From an uncultured Parabacteroides sp. (lineage in GTDB: Bacteria > Bacteroidota > Bacteroidia > Bacteroidales > Tannerellaceae), in assembly GCA_947074335.1 (NCBI GenBank), contig CAMTPG010000168.1, positions 1 to 6,146 of the forward strand: a stretch of DNA of 6,146 bases, read 5' to 3'. The translations under genes were made by a program, and so were the position numbers. Positions 6,012-6,146 of this stretch are shown one piece after another. Position 1 is the stretch's first letter. Every line of letters starts with the position of its first letter. Below the pieces are notes generated by a model, which saw only the letters and a program-made list of their open reading frames with translations, was not told where the DNA came from and did not search any database.

Positions 6012-6036
6012 CTTATTATATAGTATGAACTATGGA

Positions 6037-6146
6037 TTACAACTGAGGACCAGAAGCGATCAATGCTTTAGCAGCATCGTTGTCGCAGTACTGTTCGAAG
6101 TTTTTGATGTACATAGCAGCCAATTTCTTAGCTTTTTCTTCCCACT
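6037..6146 (-). CDS. pckA: Phosphoenolpyruvate carboxykinase (ATP), C-terminal 35 residues only
   Basis: This reading frame comes in from the right edge and ends at TAA (6039-6037). The 35 residues begin WEEKAKKLAAMYIKNFEQYC and end in AKALIASGPQL. This matches the C-terminus of ATP-dependent PEP carboxykinase, where the E. coli enzyme ends in a closely similar LFIDNFDKY...ALVAAGPKL. The enzyme interconverts oxaloacetate and phosphoenolpyruvate with ADP/ATP. In Bacteroides-type fermenters it is thought to work mainly in the carboxylating direction on the way to succinate. The catalytic domains lie outside the window, so their integrity cannot be judged. Its own terminator follows at once, so it is not co-transcribed with the thioredoxin-lipoprotein gene downstream. 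Confidence 0.88.
   Translation of the reverse strand, partial: WEEKAKKLAAMYIKNFEQYCDNDAAKALIASGPQL

Larger units (their letters stand above)
5557..6036. other. Gene-free, A/T-rich intergenic region
   Basis: This is 480 bp between the pckA stop and the start of the thioredoxin-lipoprotein gene, both on the minus strand. From right to left it holds the pckA terminator, a dense inverted-repeat cluster, a perfect 10-bp palindrome (TGCAGCTGCA, 5857-5866), and a long A-rich stretch on the plus strand (about 5763-5818). That stretch contains two AATAAATCA copies 20 bp apart (5769 and 5789). Two A/T palindromes follow (TTTTAATTAAAA at 5713-5724, TTTTAGCTAAAA at 5629-5640). I see no convincing gene in it. 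Confidence 0.65.

Overview
The window looks like chromosomal DNA from a Bacteroidales gut-type bacterium, probably Bacteroides or Parabacteroides. I base this on four things: lipoproteins of the DUF4493 and DUF4369/thioredoxin types, start codons preceded by A/T-rich leaders with no Shine-Dalgarno sequence, a good match to the Bacteroidetes -7 promoter box (TAnnTTTG), and a pckA end that reads like the Bacteroidetes enzyme. I assign no species.

Layout. Positions 1-1698 (minus strand) hold two tandem, related secreted lipoproteins of the DUF4493 type. The downstream one runs off the left edge. A 236-bp A/T-rich regulatory region (1699-1934) separates them from a divergent AraC-family regulator on the plus strand (1935-2783). 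That region carries a TAnnTTTG promoter box embedded in a cluster of TTGTAT half-sites, plus a second, imperfect inverted repeat. The regulator converges on a minus-strand pair: a thioredoxin-fold lipoprotein (4447-5556), then the ComM/YifB AAA+ ATPase (2870-4408), 38 nt apart and probably co-transcribed. Positions 5557-6036 hold no convincing gene. They contain weak promoter elements, an A-rich stretch, a dense cluster of alternating inverted repeats (5904-5976) and the strong rho-independent terminator of pckA. The 3' end of pckA (ATP-type phosphoenolpyruvate carboxykinase) fills 6037-6146.

How it may fit together. The ComM, thioredoxin-lipoprotein and pckA genes look like ordinary core genome. 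The accessory-looking part is the left third: an AraC-type regulator facing an operon of surface-type lipoproteins of unknown function. It is reasonable to infer that the regulator controls itself and/or that operon, but nothing in the sequence proves it. I see no CRISPR array, transposase, phage gene, tRNA or rRNA. The observations most worth following up are the repeat cluster downstream of pckA, the half-site cluster over the araC promoter, and the regulator/lipoprotein module.
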